64,000 nucleotides of DNA. Source: Otis tarda (taxonomy: Eukaryota; Chordata; Aves; Otidiformes; Otididae). The notes beneath the pieces are model-generated. The model saw nothing but the letters and a program-made list of their open reading frames with translations, searched no databases and was not told where the DNA came from. Each line of letters starts with the position of its first letter. The stretch's first letter is position 1. This document shows positions 61,111 to 64,000 of the stretch, one piece after another. Both the position numbers and the translations under genes were made by a program. The stretch spans positions 206,039,553 through 206,103,552 of the forward strand of contig CM048552.1 in NCBI GenBank assembly GCA_026413225.1, given 5' to 3'.

Positions 61111-64000
61111 CAGGGAATGGAGAGAGGTATTCAATACCCATTAATTGAATACCTATGTGCAGTATTTTTAATTACGTAACTGTCATCTCTCTCCCTCAAC
61201 TTTTCAGTGCAATTGCAATAAATAGTATTTCTTTCCATTCTGATCTTTTCATCAACATCTTTTAACCTTCTTTTTGGTTTTCGCTGAAGTCACAGCTCCA
61301 GGAGTCATGGGATTATTTGAAACTTTCAGCTTTTCTTAGAACTTTTCAGAGAGAAGTATAGCACAGACCAGGTGGAAAAAAAAAAAGTTTGTTCTGGGCC
61401 AGCAAGCACATTTTTCTTCTCCCTCCTCATCCATAGAAATGATTTTTTTTTCTCTTTAAAAGAGGAGATCAGAAAAAGCTCTTATTTTGCTTATTTTAGA
61501 AATTCACATGAAAGAACATTTGCTAACATTATGTTGATTAGCAGACCACACAACAGCTGTGAAAGCTTCCCAGCACCTGTGGTCAAGAAGGAAATGGCTA
61601 CTGTACTAGTTGACAAACTGCAGTGTTTTTGAGAAACTCATTACCTCCAGGAAAACTGTGGTATCTTTCTCAGAATGGAGGAAAATCTGATGGCTAGAGT
61701 ATGGTATTTTTCATCTATGTGCTTTCAATTTGAATAAAAAACAGATGCAGAGGTACTAGCTTTCCCTCCTTGTAATATTGTCACTCTTATCAGCAAGCTG
61801 AACAGATAGTAAGTTGAAAAACTGTAGCTGGGTGGCCATTACATTTAATCCTCCAGCAGTTACTTTTGCCCTGTTGTTTCTCACGCTTATGCAGACTGCC
61901 TTGCAAATACCCCACGGTTTATCCACAGCCACCAAGCACATATTTCTGCTGGTGTTCTTCTGTAGTCGCACGGAAAGCAGATCAGGCTAGCTGTAAAGTA
62001 AAAAACGGATCGGGTTGTGTGAGACCCACAAGGTGACTTTACCACAAGAGTGCTATCAAAGAAGGAGAGGTGTGACTAGAATTAAGCAGAAGACAGCTGT
62101 GGCAACAGGGTGCCAAATGACAGGATGGAGTCGTCTGTCTGAAAAGAGCGTAATGTCTGCCACTTAAGCATACACCAGTGCTCGAATATGCAATTTATTA
62201 GAAAGTTAAAGTATTGCTCTTCTTGTTTGTGTTCCTCTGCACATTAGAGGAAAAGGCATGTTTCATCTTAATATGCGGAATGTGTTTTTCTTCTGTCCAC
62301 AATCCACAGTTAAGTGATTTAATTTTCATGTCTGGCTTCTGTTTCTTCCACAGAGCCAGAAATGTTACATCTGTAATGATCTGATGCAAACTCCTTTAGA
62401 AGTCAGTGGAAAGTCGTCCGCTGATATTGATGGGCTTTAATTTACAGTTTAAATCAAAGTTTTAAGTGAAGAACTGAGTTGGTGGCCTCTGTATTTCTAC
62501 AGATTAGCTTATTGATAACATTGGGCTATATTTTTAAGAACTGATGATTCACTTCTCATAGCTAATTGCTCCTCTATGTGCAATGTCTGAAAACGAGCAT
62601 ATTCTTTTCTGAAAACACAGTGTACTTTTTTTTCCTCTTCTTAGTATGGTTCCATCATGTTAAACCAAAAGGAAATTTAAATTATTCTGTTGCTATAAGC
62701 TATTAATATTGTTATAATCTTTGTATCTATTAACCTTGGATATTCTTGAAGGGGGTAGTGAGAATGGGGAGTGAACTCATCTGAAATCAGCAGGAAATTA
62801 AGGAGGTACTTGCAAAATAAAATGAGCTGCAAATAGAAATGTTTGCAAAGAGGGAAGTAAGAATTAATGGAGGAAGCATCTGGAAGTACAGAAGAAAGAG
62901 TTTATTGGTCCTAAGCTAAGGGGCCATGCCCAAAGTAAGGATGAGAGAGGGTAGGTGGGGTGTGGAGACTTTGTTCTTTGCTCTCTCAGGGATCTAACAG
63001 TTACTGATGAGAGGGATGCTCTCGTGTGCTCTGGTTTGGAAGTGTGTGAATTGCCAGCAACTGTCAATCTAACAGAGGTTTTTGCATTCCCCTTTTCTGT
63101 CTTTTGTGAATGCCTATGAATCTGAGTACTTCTGTTCTTTTATAGGTTTTGTCTTGTCTCTCTGTAAAGAGAATAGAGGGGAAAAGAGGTGCTCGAAATA
63201 TACTTTAAAGACAGTGCTTGGATAAAGGAGCTGAGAACAGGTACCCCTGACGCACATCACAGGCTCTCATGTGCTAGTGCTGCTGTGTAGCAGTGACAGC
63301 AAGAAAGTGGTTCACAGCTTTTTGAGCTTCCCTCCCCCTACCTATATTTATACCCATGGATATCCTCATTCTGCTGAGAGAACCATATTTAGAGAGATTA
63401 TTTTCACACCTGTAATTACCACTCATTGTTCCCACCTTGGAACAGAAGTCCTAACATGTGAGAATATAGACTACATTTGTGATGGTTTTCAGGGGTCTAA
63501 TGAACCCTTTGAAAACATTTCCAAGCATATTCATACCCTCCACACCATGCTTACAATGCATACAACAGACAAAGGAACATTTCACAGTAAAGTTGTATCC
63601 TTTATTTTTATCCAAACGCCGTAGTAGCTCTGTTCAAAGTACTGTAGAAAACAACTTTGTGCTTGATTGCTGTCTTGTCTGAGAAACAATTTTTCTTCCT
63701 GAAACAGATCCAAATACCCTGCTACCCTTTCAGTCTTCTTCCATCAAAAGAAAGCAGACAAGGTAAAAACCAAACTACTAAAGGAAACAAACCATTCCTT
63801 TGGAAATGGAGTGGTAGAATTGGTTAATTAGACATGAGGCTGTCCATGATGCTCTGTGTTCTTCTGCAGCATTGAGTTCACTCATCCTGAATCTCTAAAA
63901 GCAAATGCAGTTGAGGGACACATCCATAATTCTGCCACCTCTAAGTGATATACTGTGTCTTTACCACACACGCGTGTTCCCTGTCTTTGAAATGAATAGA
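61111..64000. other. Non-coding stretch to the window end
   Basis: No supported gene. The 117-codon frame at 63271-63624 has no recognisable family features. The only repeat I recognise is the palindromic motif at 62399-62445. The region at about 62445-62600 is unique AT-rich sequence. Confidence 0.6.
62399..62445 (+). repeat. Degenerate palindromic interspersed motif, copy C
   Basis: Pattern GAAGTCAGTGGAAAGTCGTC, then GATATTGATGGGCTTTAAT and TTAC. It matches copies A (1781-1836) and B (39936-39990) in both arms and in their spacing. Probably an old dispersed repeat remnant. Confidence 0.45.

Noticed and set aside
1-64000. CRISPR arrays, operons, phage genes or other microbial systems
   Set aside because: No regularly spaced repeats, no coding density and no ribosome-binding organisation. 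All recognisable repeats are vertebrate or avian.

Overview
The window looks like bird nuclear DNA from a long intergenic or intronic stretch. The main evidence is the repeat content. Several CR1 LINE 3' ends carry the tail typical of avian CR1 (ATTCTATGAT repeats), one carries an ATTCT-type tail, and there is a long LTR of a kind I recognise from avian genomes. The sequence is AT-rich, has many A/T homopolymers, and shows no bacterial gene organisation. I cannot name the species. The mix of CR1 types and the LTR suggests a neoavian bird, but that is inference.

No protein-coding gene, tRNA, rRNA or recognisable small RNA can be supported. The open reading frames are short and overlap on both strands, and they lack family motifs. 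The longest one (318 codons, 34458-35414 +) lies antisense inside the LTR, and the second longest (39045-39602 -) lies mostly antisense to a CR1.

Layout: 1-14.3 kb is non-coding with a CR1 at 677-815 (+) and a short CR1 end at 4438-4490 (-). At 14.4-14.75 kb there is a much older, diverged CR1-like element (-). 15-25 kb is unique AT-rich sequence, followed by another old CR1 at 25.3-25.5 kb. 26-33 kb is non-coding, with a weak exon-like open stretch (26.9-27.3 kb), a nested hairpin (30.8 kb), a 13-bp minisatellite (31.1 kb) and a perfect (ATCC)16 microsatellite (33.1 kb). A solo LTR of about 1.17 kb on the minus strand fills 34.2-35.4 kb, and an old CR1 follows at 35.8 kb. A 370-bp CR1 lies at 39.3-39.7 kb (+).

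46.9 and 48.5 kb share a perfect 82-bp direct repeat. At 50.2-50.7 kb a CR1 is split by about 333 bp of unrelated sequence. At 53.3-53.6 kb a CR1 shows a 5' inversion consistent with twin priming. 60.4-61.1 kb holds two old CR1 fragments. A short degenerate palindromic motif recurs at 1.8, 39.95 and 62.4 kb.

No genes can be described as working together. The content is transposon history, local duplications and possible conserved non-coding DNA that cannot be tested without alignment. I found no new biological system. The best leads are the 5'-inverted CR1, the split CR1, the perfect 82-bp duplication and the recurrent palindromic motif.
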